14,352 bases of DNA from positions 1-14,352 of the forward strand of contig DVGY01000093.1 in the NCBI GenBank assembly GCA_018712465.1, in the 5' to 3' direction. The translations under genes and the position numbers were made by a program. This document shows positions 1 to 5,807 of this stretch, in pieces (the first letter of the stretch is position 1; every line of letters starts with the position of its first letter). Source of the DNA: Candidatus Egerieicola pullicola (GTDB lineage Bacteria > Bacillota > Clostridia > Oscillospirales > Ruminococcaceae). Under the pieces are notes generated by a model that was given only the letters and a program-made list of their open reading frames with translations, had not been told where the DNA came from and did no database searches.

Positions 1-693
1 TCGCCGCCAGGGATCGTTGTCCCAGTAGTCGGAACCATTGGAAAAGGAATCCCGGTACTCTTTTTGACGGCGGAGATTTTTAATCCGGCGGAACAGACTG
101 CCCCCGAAAAACAACAGCAGGTTCAGCAAAGAAAAGGCGATGGCTACCCGTCCCGGCCAGCTTTCCTGGATAATCCGCCAGATGAGATACAGCCCGTCCA
201 CAATGGCCAAAAACTTCACCGGAATGGGGATCAGGAAAAACAACCGCACCGGATAATTTGGATTGAGGATGGCAAAGGCCAAAAACAGAGAAAGATTGAT
301 GTACTCACCGGTAGTGTAGCCGGTGAGCATTCCGGCAATGATGGCTCCCAGAAAACCGAACAAGTAATAGAGGTTAAATTTAAAGTCCCCCCACTCCCGT
401 TCCAGAGCGGAACCGATCATCCAGTAAAAATACAGCATGAAGGCAGAGAGAATGACGTTTCCTTGCGGTGGGATAAACAGGAAGGTCAGCACCCGCCAAA
501 CCTGCCCCTGGAAGATCAAATCCCGGCTAAATACCAAAAAGGAAGAAAAGCTCATGCCGGTTTGAAAATACATGATGTAATCCAACACCCAAGCCGCCAC
601 AGTGCAGACGGTGAGGATGGTCATCAGATTTGGAATGGCATGGCGGCCGAATTTTCGGTCCAGCTTGTCCAGCCAGGTTTCTTTGTAATACAT
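1..693 (-). CDS. Rhomboid-fold integral membrane protein, protease-dead, 3' end beyond window
   Basis: Partial: the reading frame is open through the left edge, giving 231 visible codons. The start ATG (691-693) follows a GGAGG Shine-Dalgarno sequence (complement of 701-705) with 7 bases between. The protein begins with a short cytosolic segment, then several hydrophobic stretches (about residues 22-43, 66-96, 105-125, 131-168, 183-200) and a charged tail rich in Arg, Asp and Tyr. The segment GQVWRVLTFLFIP (63-75) resembles the Trp-Arg region of rhomboid loop L1. The catalytic GxSG is absent: the matching helix reads NLSLFLAFAILNP (133-145). There is no histidine anywhere after residue 18, so the Ser-His dyad cannot form in the visible part. 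This points to a pseudoprotease-like membrane protein, possibly a binding or folding partner, not an active rhomboid. Function unknown. It is divergent from the HAD gene at 880. Confidence 0.72.
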   Translation of the reverse strand, partial: MYYKETWLDKLDRKFGRHAIPNLMTILTVCTVAAWVLDYIMYFQTGMSFSSFLVFSRDLIFQGQVWRVLTFLFIPPQGNVILSAFMLYFYWMIGSALEREWGDFKFNLYYLFGFLGAIIAGMLTGYTTGEYINLSLFLAFAILNPNYPVRLFFLIPIPVKFLAIVDGLYLIWRIIQESWPGRVAIAFSLLNLLLFFGGSLFRRIKNLRRQKEYRDSFSNGSDYWDNDPWRR

Positions 694-735
694 AACAGTC
701 CCTCCAAAGGATGAAATAGGAGAAATTACCTTCCC

Positions 736-764
736 ATTGTAGCACGCCGGTTTGCCGGAATAAA
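736..764 (-). promoter_or_regulatory. Probable promoter of the rhomboid-like gene
   Basis: Read on the minus strand there is an extended -10 element TGCTACAAT (TACAAT at 736-741) about 40 bases upstream of the start codon. A weak TTTATT sits at 759-764, 17 bases away. The TGn extension could compensate for the poor -35. Pattern reading only. Confidence 0.45.
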
Positions 765-821
765 CAGATAAATTGTGAAGAATGGAGCAGAACCGCAAAA
801 CAGGCCAACAGTTGGTTTTCC

Positions 822-850
822 TTGCCCCTGTCTCCCCTTTGCGCTATAAT
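822..850 (+). promoter_or_regulatory. Promoter of the HAD/SGNH gene pair
   Basis: TTGCCC (822-827) and a perfect TATAAT (845-850) are separated by 17 bases, 29 bases before the HAD start codon at 880. The -10 matches the sigma-A consensus fully and the -35 matches 4 of 6. Confidence 0.7.
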
Positions 851-879
851 AAAACCAACCTATCTTTGGAGGCGATATT

Positions 880-1578
880 ATGACCCCTGCCGGTCTCCTC
901 TTTGACTTTAACGGCACCCTCTTTTTAGACAACGCCCTCAACGACGCCGCCTGGAACCAACTGGCCCAACTTCTGCGGGGATTTCCCTTTTCGGAAGAAG
1001 AACAGCGAAACTTCGTCCGGGGCAAATCCAACGCCGCCGCCGTCCGGCGGATCTTAGGCGAGAACACTTCTGAGGCGGACTGCGCCAAATACAGCGAGCA
1101 AAAGGAAGAAATTTACCTTGCTCTCTGCCGGGATCTTCAGGCACAGGGCAAGCTCTCTCTGGCTCCCGGAGCGGAGGAGTTTCTGGAACAGGCCAAAATC
1201 TTGGGCTATCCCCGGAACATCGCCACCAGCGCCCAACCTGGCAATGTGGATTACTACTTTTCCGCCTTTGGCTTAGACCGCTGGTTTGACCGGGACAAAG
1301 TCAGCTGCCTGCTTCCCGGCATTCCCGGCAAGCCCGCCCCGGATCTGTATCTGCGGGCCGCCGCCGCCATTGGGGTAAAAGCCCAGGACTGCTGGGTGCT
1401 GGAGGACGCAGCCAGCGGCATCCAATCCGCCAAAAACGCGGGGGCAGCCAAAATCATCGCCATAGGAGAAAACGACGACGCCCGGCAGATCTTGCGGGAC
1501 AACCCTCTGGTGGACCAGGTAATTTCCGACTTCCGCCAGGTGGCGCTGCCAAAAAGGAGTGGTGTTTCATGCGATTAA
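880..1578 (+). CDS. HAD-superfamily hydrolase, beta-phosphoglucomutase/phosphatase-like
   Basis: The start ATG is preceded by GGAGG (868-872) at 7 bases spacing. The 232-residue length fits the beta-phosphoglucomutase-like HAD branch with an alpha-helical cap (about residues 20-95). Motif I is DFNGT (9-13), with nucleophile Asp9; motif II is IATSA (114-118); motif III Lys151 lies in GKPAPD; motif IV is LEDAASG (174-180), typical of sugar-phosphate phosphatases of this branch. Family knowledge says it uses Mg2+ and an aspartyl-phosphate intermediate on a small phosphorylated metabolite; the substrate cannot be read from sequence. The usual second Asp of motif I, the general acid/base, is Asn11. 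The DFNGT spelling occurs in some clostridial homologues, so the gene may still be active, perhaps slowly. It overlaps the SGNH gene by 10 bases, so the two are very likely co-translated. Confidence 0.9.
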   Translation: MTPAGLLFDFNGTLFLDNALNDAAWNQLAQLLRGFPFSEEEQRNFVRGKSNAAAVRRILGENTSEADCAKYSEQKEEIYLALCRDLQAQGKLSLAPGAEEFLEQAKILGYPRNIATSAQPGNVDYYFSAFGLDRWFDRDKVSCLLPGIPGKPAPDLYLRAAAAIGVKAQDCWVLEDAASGIQSAKNAGAAKIIAIGENDDARQILRDNPLVDQVISDFRQVALPKRSGVSCD

Positions 1579-2195
1579 AGGATGGACAAACCCTGGTGTT
1601 TTTCGGGGACAGCATCACCCGGCGCAGCGAAATCAAGGACGCTGCCGATCCCCGGGTGAAATTTTCCCTCAACTACGACGACAGCTATGTCGACCTGTTT
1701 TTGCAGCGGCTGGTGATCCACTACCCCAAACTGAATCTGAAAACCTACAATTTAGGAGTGGGTGGCGATACGGTCAACGGATTGATGGAACGGTTTTGGG
1801 AACTGGAAGCGCTGAAGCCCAACTGGGTGGTGCTCTGCATCGGCCAAAATGATGCCAAAACCCTCTCCCCCGCCCAGTTTGAAGAACAGCTTTCCTATCT
1901 GCTGGAACAGCTGGCAGATTTGGGCTGCCAAACCGTGCAGCTCACCACCACTCCCTGCCCCTACAGCCGGGAGAAGGACGAAAAACTGCTGGTGTTTGAT
2001 GAGATCATTCGGCGGCTGGACCAAGCCTTTTCCATTCCCTGCCTGGATGTGAAAACCCATCTGCGGCAGATTATGCTGGACAACGACACCGTCCCGGTGC
2101 CCATCAACCTGTTTGCCGGGGGATGCCATCTGTCCCGGTTGGGAAATCAATATCTGGCAGATGCGGTGTACGATTATTTTACGGAGAAGGATTGA
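1569..2195 (+). CDS. SGNH/GDSL-family hydrolase with altered block V
   Basis: 208 residues. The start ATG lies inside the end of the HAD gene, preceded by AAGGAG at about 1555-1560. Block I is FFGDSIT (11-17) with nucleophile Ser15; block II glycine is in GVGGDT (63-68); block III is IGQND (91-95) with oxyanion Asn94; block V carries His187 in GGCHLS (184-189). The family is SGNH hydrolase, normally esterases or deacetylases acting on carbohydrate or lipid esters. No signal peptide is visible, so it is probably cytosolic. The Asp of the usual DxxH motif is replaced by Gly184, with no other Asp or Glu close before His187, so activity would rest on a Ser-His dyad or be lost. The stop codon TGA (2193-2195) lies within the -35 box of the valS promoter. 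The substrate is unknown; a link with the HAD partner in handling an esterified sugar is only a guess. Confidence 0.88.
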   Translation: MRLKDGQTLVFFGDSITRRSEIKDAADPRVKFSLNYDDSYVDLFLQRLVIHYPKLNLKTYNLGVGGDTVNGLMERFWELEALKPNWVVLCIGQNDAKTLSPAQFEEQLSYLLEQLADLGCQTVQLTTTPCPYSREKDEKLLVFDEIIRRLDQAFSIPCLDVKTHLRQIMLDNDTVPVPINLFAGGCHLSRLGNQYLADAVYDYFTEKD

Positions 2196-2221
2196 CAAAC
2201 CCCGGCAGAATAGGGTATACT
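2192..2221 (+). promoter_or_regulatory. valS promoter overlapping the SGNH stop codon
   Basis: Perfect TTGACA (2192-2197) and TATACT (2216-2221) with an 18-base spacer. The -35 hexamer contains the TGA stop of the upstream gene. Transcription would begin at about 2228, right before the first stem of the T-box leader, which supports the call. Confidence 0.82.
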
Positions 2222-2227
2222 TTTTCT

Positions 2228-2582
2228 AAATCGGCGAGGATAAAGGAGGAGTACTCCCGTGATTCCGGCAGAGAGAATGCCCGGTGGGTGAAAGGGCAAG
2301 CGGAAGCGGAAGGAAGGTCGCCTTTTAGCCACCGTGAAAACGGCGGAAGCCCCCGTTACCGGGCAAAGAGCGCAAGGGAATGAAAGTTTAGGCCAAGCCT
2401 TTTAGAAAAATCACTTTTTTCCAAGGCATTGCAGGGGTGCAGAGGACGGCGTCCCCGCAAAAGAAATTTGTCCAAAGGCGAAGCTGAGGACAGAATCCCC
2501 AAACCCTCCCTTGAACTTAGGTGGTACCACGGACATTGACCTGTTCGCCCTAAGGCAGAAACCCTGCCCTGGGGCGTTTTTT
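2228..2582 (+). promoter_or_regulatory. T-box riboswitch leader (tRNA-Val sensing) of valS
   Basis: A complete transcriptional T-box. Stem I base: TAAAGG (2241-2246) pairs with CCTTTTA (2321-2327). The specifier loop has AGTA (2250-2253) on the 5' side and GAA (2313-2315) on the 3' side, followed by GTC (2317-2319), a valine codon. An AGAGAG element lies at about 2270-2276. The T-box core at 2514-2532 contains TGGTACC (2522-2528); its TGGU matches an ACCA tRNA end. Antiterminator: CTTAGG (2516-2521) pairs with CCTAAG (2549-2554) and CGGAC (2530-2534) pairs with GTTCG (2543-2547), leaving the tRNA-binding bulge. This shares bases with the terminator at 2546-2582. Known mechanism: uncharged tRNA-Val stabilises the antiterminator and lets transcription enter valS; charged tRNA permits termination. 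Exact stem II/III pairing was not worked out. Confidence 0.95.
2546..2582 (+). terminator. Regulated intrinsic terminator of the valS T-box
   Basis: CGCCCTAAGGCAG (2546-2558) pairs with CTGCCCTGGGGCG (2564-2576): 13 positions with one mismatch and one G-U pair, a five-base loop, then six T (2577-2582). Its 5' arm includes CCTAAG, which is also the 3' arm of the antiterminator, so the two folds exclude each other. No terminator is visible between the SGNH gene and this site, so it may also stop transcripts coming from upstream. Confidence 0.93.
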
Positions 2583-2609
2583 GTTGCCTGGGACACCTTC
2601 AACTTTTGA

Positions 2610-2625
2610 AAGGGGAATGACTGTG
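2610..2625 (+). promoter_or_regulatory. Ribosome binding site that selects the GTG start of valS
   Basis: AAGGGG (2610-2615) stands 7 bases before GTG (2623-2625), a normal distance. An in-frame ATG at 2617 would have a spacing of a single base, and a further in-frame TTG at 2581 falls in the terminator T-tract. GTG is therefore the preferred start. Confidence 0.75.
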
Positions 2626-5313
2626 AGCAAAGAATTGAGCAAAGTGTACGACCCCAAAACCTTTGAGGAGCGTATCTATCAGGACTGGATGGATCATAAG
2701 TGCTTCCATGCCAGCCCCAACCCGAAAAAGAAACCCTACACCATTGTAATCCCGCCTCCCAACATCACCGGCAAACTCCACATGGGCCATGCCCTGGACG
2801 AGACCTTGCAGGACATCCTCATCCGGTTCAAGCGGATGCAGGGCTATGAAGCGCTGTGGGTGCCGGGCACCGACCACGCTTCCATCGCCACCGAAGCCAA
2901 GATCGTGGAAGCCATGGCCAAGGAAGGGATCACCAAGGACGATCTGGGCCGGGAAGGCTTTTTGAAGCGGGCCTGGGCCTGGAAGGAAGAGTATGGCGGA
3001 ACCATCGTCAAGCAGCTGCAAAAACTGGGTTCCTCCTGCGACTGGGACCGGTTACGGTTCACCCTGGACGAGGGCTGCTCCAAAGCGGTCAACCGGGTGT
3101 TCGTCAATCTGTACAACAAGGGCCTGATCTACCGGGGCAACCGGATGGTGAACTGGTGCCCCCACTGCAACACCTCCATTTCTGATGCGGAAGTGGAGTA
3201 CGAAACCCAGGACGGCCATTTCTGGCATCTGCTCTATCCTGTAAAGGAAACCGGCGAGTTTTTAGAGCTGGCCACCACTCGTCCCGAAACCATGCTGGGC
3301 GACACCGCAGTGGCCATCAACGCCGCCGACCCCCGGTATACCCATCTCCACGGCTGCCATGTGATTCTGCCGTTGCTGAATAAGGAAATCCCCATTGTCT
3401 GCGACGATCACGCTGACATGGAAAAGGGCACCGGCGTGGTGAAGATCACCCCTGCCCACGACCCCAACGACTACGAAGTAGGCAAGCGCCACGACCTGCC
3501 CATTGTTCGGGTGTTCACCTATGACGGCCACATGACCGGCGCCGCCGACAAAGCCGCTGCCGACGAGCTGTTTGCCTCCGGCCGTGCCGCTGCCGGGGAA
3601 CCGGAGGTACTGGACTGCGGCAAGTACGCCGGCATGACCACCATGGAAGCCCGAAAAGCTATTTTGGAAGACCTGAAAGCGGGAGGATTCTTGAAAGAGG
3701 TGGAACCCCTCCAGCACGAAGTGGGCACCTGCTACCGCTGCCACACCACCGTGGAACCCATGGTGAGCAAGCAGTGGTTTGTGAAGATGGAGCCTTTAGC
3801 GAAACCTGCCATCGACGCCGTGAAGAAGGGAGAAACCAAGTTTATTCCCGAACGGTTTGATAAGATCTACTTCCACTGGATGGAAAACATCAAAGACTGG
3901 TGCATCTCCCGGCAGCTTTGGTGGGGGCATCAGATTCCTGCCTACTACTGCGACAGCTGCGGTCACATGGAGGTCAGCGAAACCCCGGTGGACACCTGCC
4001 CCAAATGCGGCAAACCCATGCGCCGGGATGAGGACACCCTGGACACCTGGTTCTCCTCCGCCCTGTGGCCCTTCTCTACTCTGGGCTGGCCGGACAAAAC
4101 CCCGGAACTGGAATATTTCTATCCCACCGACACCCTGGTCACCGGCTACGACATCATCTTCTTCTGGGTAGCCCGGATGATCTTCTCTGCCTTGGAGCAC
4201 ACCGGGGAAGTTCCCTTTAAGCAGGTGTTGATCCACGGACTGGTCCGGGATGAACAGGGCCGGAAGATGAGTAAGAGCCTGGGCAATGGCATTGACCCCT
4301 TACAGGTCATCGACCAGTACGGCGCCGACGCCTTGCGGCTGACTCTGGTCACCGGTAACTCTCCCGGAAACGACATGCGGTATTCCGACGACAAGATCAA
4401 GGCATCCCGGAACTTTGCCAACAAACTGTGGAACGCCACCCGGTATATTCTCATGAATCTGGGGGATGAAATCACCAAGCCGGAACTGCCGGACCAGCTG
4501 GAAACGGAAGACAAATGGGTGCTGAGCAAGCTGAATACCCTGATTCGGGAAGCCACCGACAACCTGGAACGGTTCGAGTTAGGTATGGCGGTGCAAAAGA
4601 TCCACGATTTCATCTGGGACATCCTCTGCGACTGGTATATTGAAATCACCAAGCCCCGGATGGCCCAGGGCGGACAATCCGCTTTGGGCGCCCAGAAGGT
4701 GCTGAGCTATGTCATGGCCAATTCCCTGAAGCTGCTCCATCCCTTTATGCCCTATATCACCGAAGAGCTGTGGCAGGCAGTGCCCCACGACAGCGAATTT
4801 ATCATGACCGCTTCCTGGCCGGCAGCCGACCCGGCGCTGGACTTTACCCAGGAAGAACAGGAATTCGAGATGGTGATGGAAGTCATCCGCGGCATCCGGA
4901 ATGCTCGGGCAGAAAAGAACATCCCCTTCTCCAAGAAGGCTAAGGTGTATATTGCCACCTCCCAGCCGGAAGTGTTTGCCAAGAGCACTGCTTTCCTGGA
5001 AAAACTGGCCAGTGCCAGCGAAGTAGAGGTAGGAGACAGCTTCACCCTGGAAAACCCGGTGCAGATCGTCACTCCCCATGCCACAGTGTACCTGCCCTTA
5101 GGGGATTTGGTGGACCTGGATAAGGAACGGGCCCGGCTGGCCAAAGAAAAGGAAGCCTGTGAGAAGGAAATCGAATTTATCTCCAAAAAGCTGAGCAATG
5201 AAAACTTTGTGTCCAAAGCTCCCGCCGCCGTGGTGGATCAGCAGCGGCAGAAGCTGGAAGCCGCCAAGAAGAAGCTGGCCGGCGTGGAAGAAAGCTTGAA
5301 GCAACTGGCTTAA
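2623..5313 (+). CDS. valS: Valine--tRNA ligase
   Basis: Class I synthetase of 896 residues from the GTG start, close to the usual length for bacterial ValRS. It charges tRNA-Val with valine in the cytosol and edits mischarged threonine. Seen: HMGH signature (residues 53-56) within PPPNITGKLHMGHAL; CP1 editing-domain motifs TTRPETMLGD (218-227) and GTGVVKITPAHDPND (269-283); cysteine pairs CYRC (370-373), CDSC (443-446) and CPKC (459-462), the last two forming a probable zinc ribbon; KMSKS (548-552); an anticodon-binding helical domain at about 640-780; and the Val-specific C-terminal coiled coil (about 832-896, rich in Lys, Glu and Ala) that contacts tRNA. All catalytic signatures are intact. 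Expression is controlled by the preceding valine T-box, an independent confirmation of identity. The upstream HAD/SGNH pair is functionally unrelated. Confidence 0.98.
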   Translation: MSKELSKVYDPKTFEERIYQDWMDHKCFHASPNPKKKPYTIVIPPPNITGKLHMGHALDETLQDILIRFKRMQGYEALWVPGTDHASIATEAKIVEAMAKEGITKDDLGREGFLKRAWAWKEEYGGTIVKQLQKLGSSCDWDRLRFTLDEGCSKAVNRVFVNLYNKGLIYRGNRMVNWCPHCNTSISDAEVEYETQDGHFWHLLYPVKETGEFLELATTRPETMLGDTAVAINAADPRYTHLHGCHVILPLLNKEIPIVCDDHADMEKGTGVVKITPAHDPNDYEVGKRHDLPIVRVFTYDGHMTGAADKAAADELFASGRAAAGEPEVLDCGKYAGMTTMEARKAILEDLKAGGFLKEVEPLQHEVGTCYRCHTTVEPMVSKQWFVKMEPLAKPAIDAVKKGETKFIPERFDKIYFHWMENIKDWCISRQLWWGHQIPAYYCDSCGHMEVSETPVDTCPKCGKPMRRDEDTLDTWFSSALWPFSTLGWPDKTPELEYFYPTDTLVTGYDIIFFWVARMIFSALEHTGEVPFKQVLIHGLVRDEQGRKMSKSLGNGIDPLQVIDQYGADALRLTLVTGNSPGNDMRYSDDKIKASRNFANKLWNATRYILMNLGDEITKPELPDQLETEDKWVLSKLNTLIREATDNLERFELGMAVQKIHDFIWDILCDWYIEITKPRMAQGGQSALGAQKVLSYVMANSLKLLHPFMPYITEELWQAVPHDSEFIMTASWPAADPALDFTQEEQEFEMVMEVIRGIRNARAEKNIPFSKKAKVYIATSQPEVFAKSTAFLEKLASASEVEVGDSFTLENPVQIVTPHATVYLPLGDLVDLDKERARLAKEKEACEKEIEFISKKLSNENFVSKAPAAVVDQQRQKLEAAKKKLAGVEESLKQLA

Positions 5314-5516
5314 AAGTTTTTGATCCAACTTTTTTCAAAAAGTTGGTGGGGTGTGGGGTGAAACCCCGCAAAGAGCCTTTAAAAGTTTTCAGGGGTCTTA
5401 GGCACACGGCCCCTGTAACCCGGCTGGTGGAACCAGAAACTGGAATCCGCCTGACAATGCTGCCGAAGGCAGCCAGGAAGGTCCTTTCGGAAACCACAAA
5501 ATAGAAATACAAAAAG
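5314..5516. repeat. Hairpin-rich intergenic DNA directly after valS
   Basis: No convincing gene on either strand. Inverted repeats: CCAACTTTTT (5325-5334) with AAAAAGTTGG (5337-5346); GGGG (5355-5358) with CCCC (5364-5367) around TGAAA; CAGGGG (5390-5395) with CCCCTG (5410-5415); GCTGCC (5459-5464) with GGCAGC (5468-5473) around GAA. An 11-base direct repeat TTAAAAGTTTT occurs at 5310-5320, where it includes the valS stop codon, and at 5379-5389. From memory, the block beginning near 5312 resembles an intergenic repeat scattered in Oscillospiraceae-type genomes; this cannot be tested inside one window. The first hairpin has a two-base gap, so the real loop would be larger and its T-run lies within the stem. 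Confidence 0.55.
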
Positions 5517-5558
5517 CCCTCTGTGCGCAAAAACACAGAGGGTTTCTCTTTTATTTTG
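5517..5558. terminator. Bidirectional intrinsic terminator between valS and the minus-strand argS operon
   Basis: CCCTCTGTG (5517-5525) pairs perfectly with CACAGAGGG (5534-5542) around an eight-base loop. A T-rich tract follows on the plus strand (5543-5557), and five A at 5511-5515 give TTTTT on the minus strand. It can end the valS transcript and also transcripts of the convergent operon ending at 5808. Confidence 0.88.
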
Positions 5559-5572
5559 TTTTTCAGAATAGA

Positions 5573-5800
5573 GCTGGATGATTCCAGACTGACCCGCCCT
5601 CGGCTTCGCCATAGGGCGGCTGGATTCCATCTCCGGCATCCACCAGCTAAGGCTACAGGATTGCTCTGCCTGCAGACCCTTTTCAATGACTCCGATTCCT
5701 TCGCAGGGGCTTTGCCCCTTGAGAATCCACTGCGTGGGATTCGACCCCACTATGCCTTCGGGAAAATGATCTTCGATCTTATTTCCCTAAAAGGCTGGAT
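5573..5800. repeat. Array of at least five hairpins between convergent operons
   Basis: I find no gene here. Inverted repeats in order: CTGGA/TCCAG around TGAT (about 5574-5587); a nested stem with outer arms CCGCCCT (5594-5600) and AGGGCGG (5613-5619) and inner GGC-TTC-GCC (5602-5610); AGGGGC (5705-5710) with GCCCCT (5714-5719) around TTT; GAATCCAC (5723-5730) with GTGGGATTC (5734-5742, one bulge), competing with GTGGG (5734-5738) and CCCAC (5746-5750); GGGAAA (5760-5765) with TTTCCC (5782-5787) around an inner GATC-TTC-GATC. Such density is unusual for simple spacer DNA. It could be the structured 3' region of the minus operon, a small RNA, or a composite of dispersed palindromic repeats. 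Confidence 0.5.
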
Positions 5801-5807
5801 CTAAACT

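Noticed and set aside
64..714. Long plus-strand open frame opposite the rhomboid-like gene
   Set aside because: Its translation is low-complexity, rich in Gln, Pro and His, without domain logic or a ribosome binding site; the minus strand encodes a clean membrane protein with a good Shine-Dalgarno sequence.
2123..2383. Small plus-strand open frame across the valS leader
   Set aside because: It covers the promoter and T-box stem I in a frame with no ribosome binding site and no sensible protein; the RNA structure explains the sequence.
2581..2622. Earlier valS starts (TTG at 2581, ATG at 2617)
   Set aside because: The TTG lies in the T-box terminator T-tract without a ribosome binding site. 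The ATG has only one base after AGGGG, while GTG at 2623 has normal spacing.
5734..5750. tRNA T-arm-like sequence (GTGGG, seven-base loop, CCCAC; loop GTCGAAT on the minus strand)
   Set aside because: The first loop base is G where T is expected, and no acceptor, D-arm or anticodon arm can be placed around it. It is part of the local hairpin array.
5177..5804. Several short open frames on both strands in the valS/argS-operon gap
   Set aside because: They run through perfect inverted repeats and the terminator, lack ribosome binding sites, and resemble no protein family.
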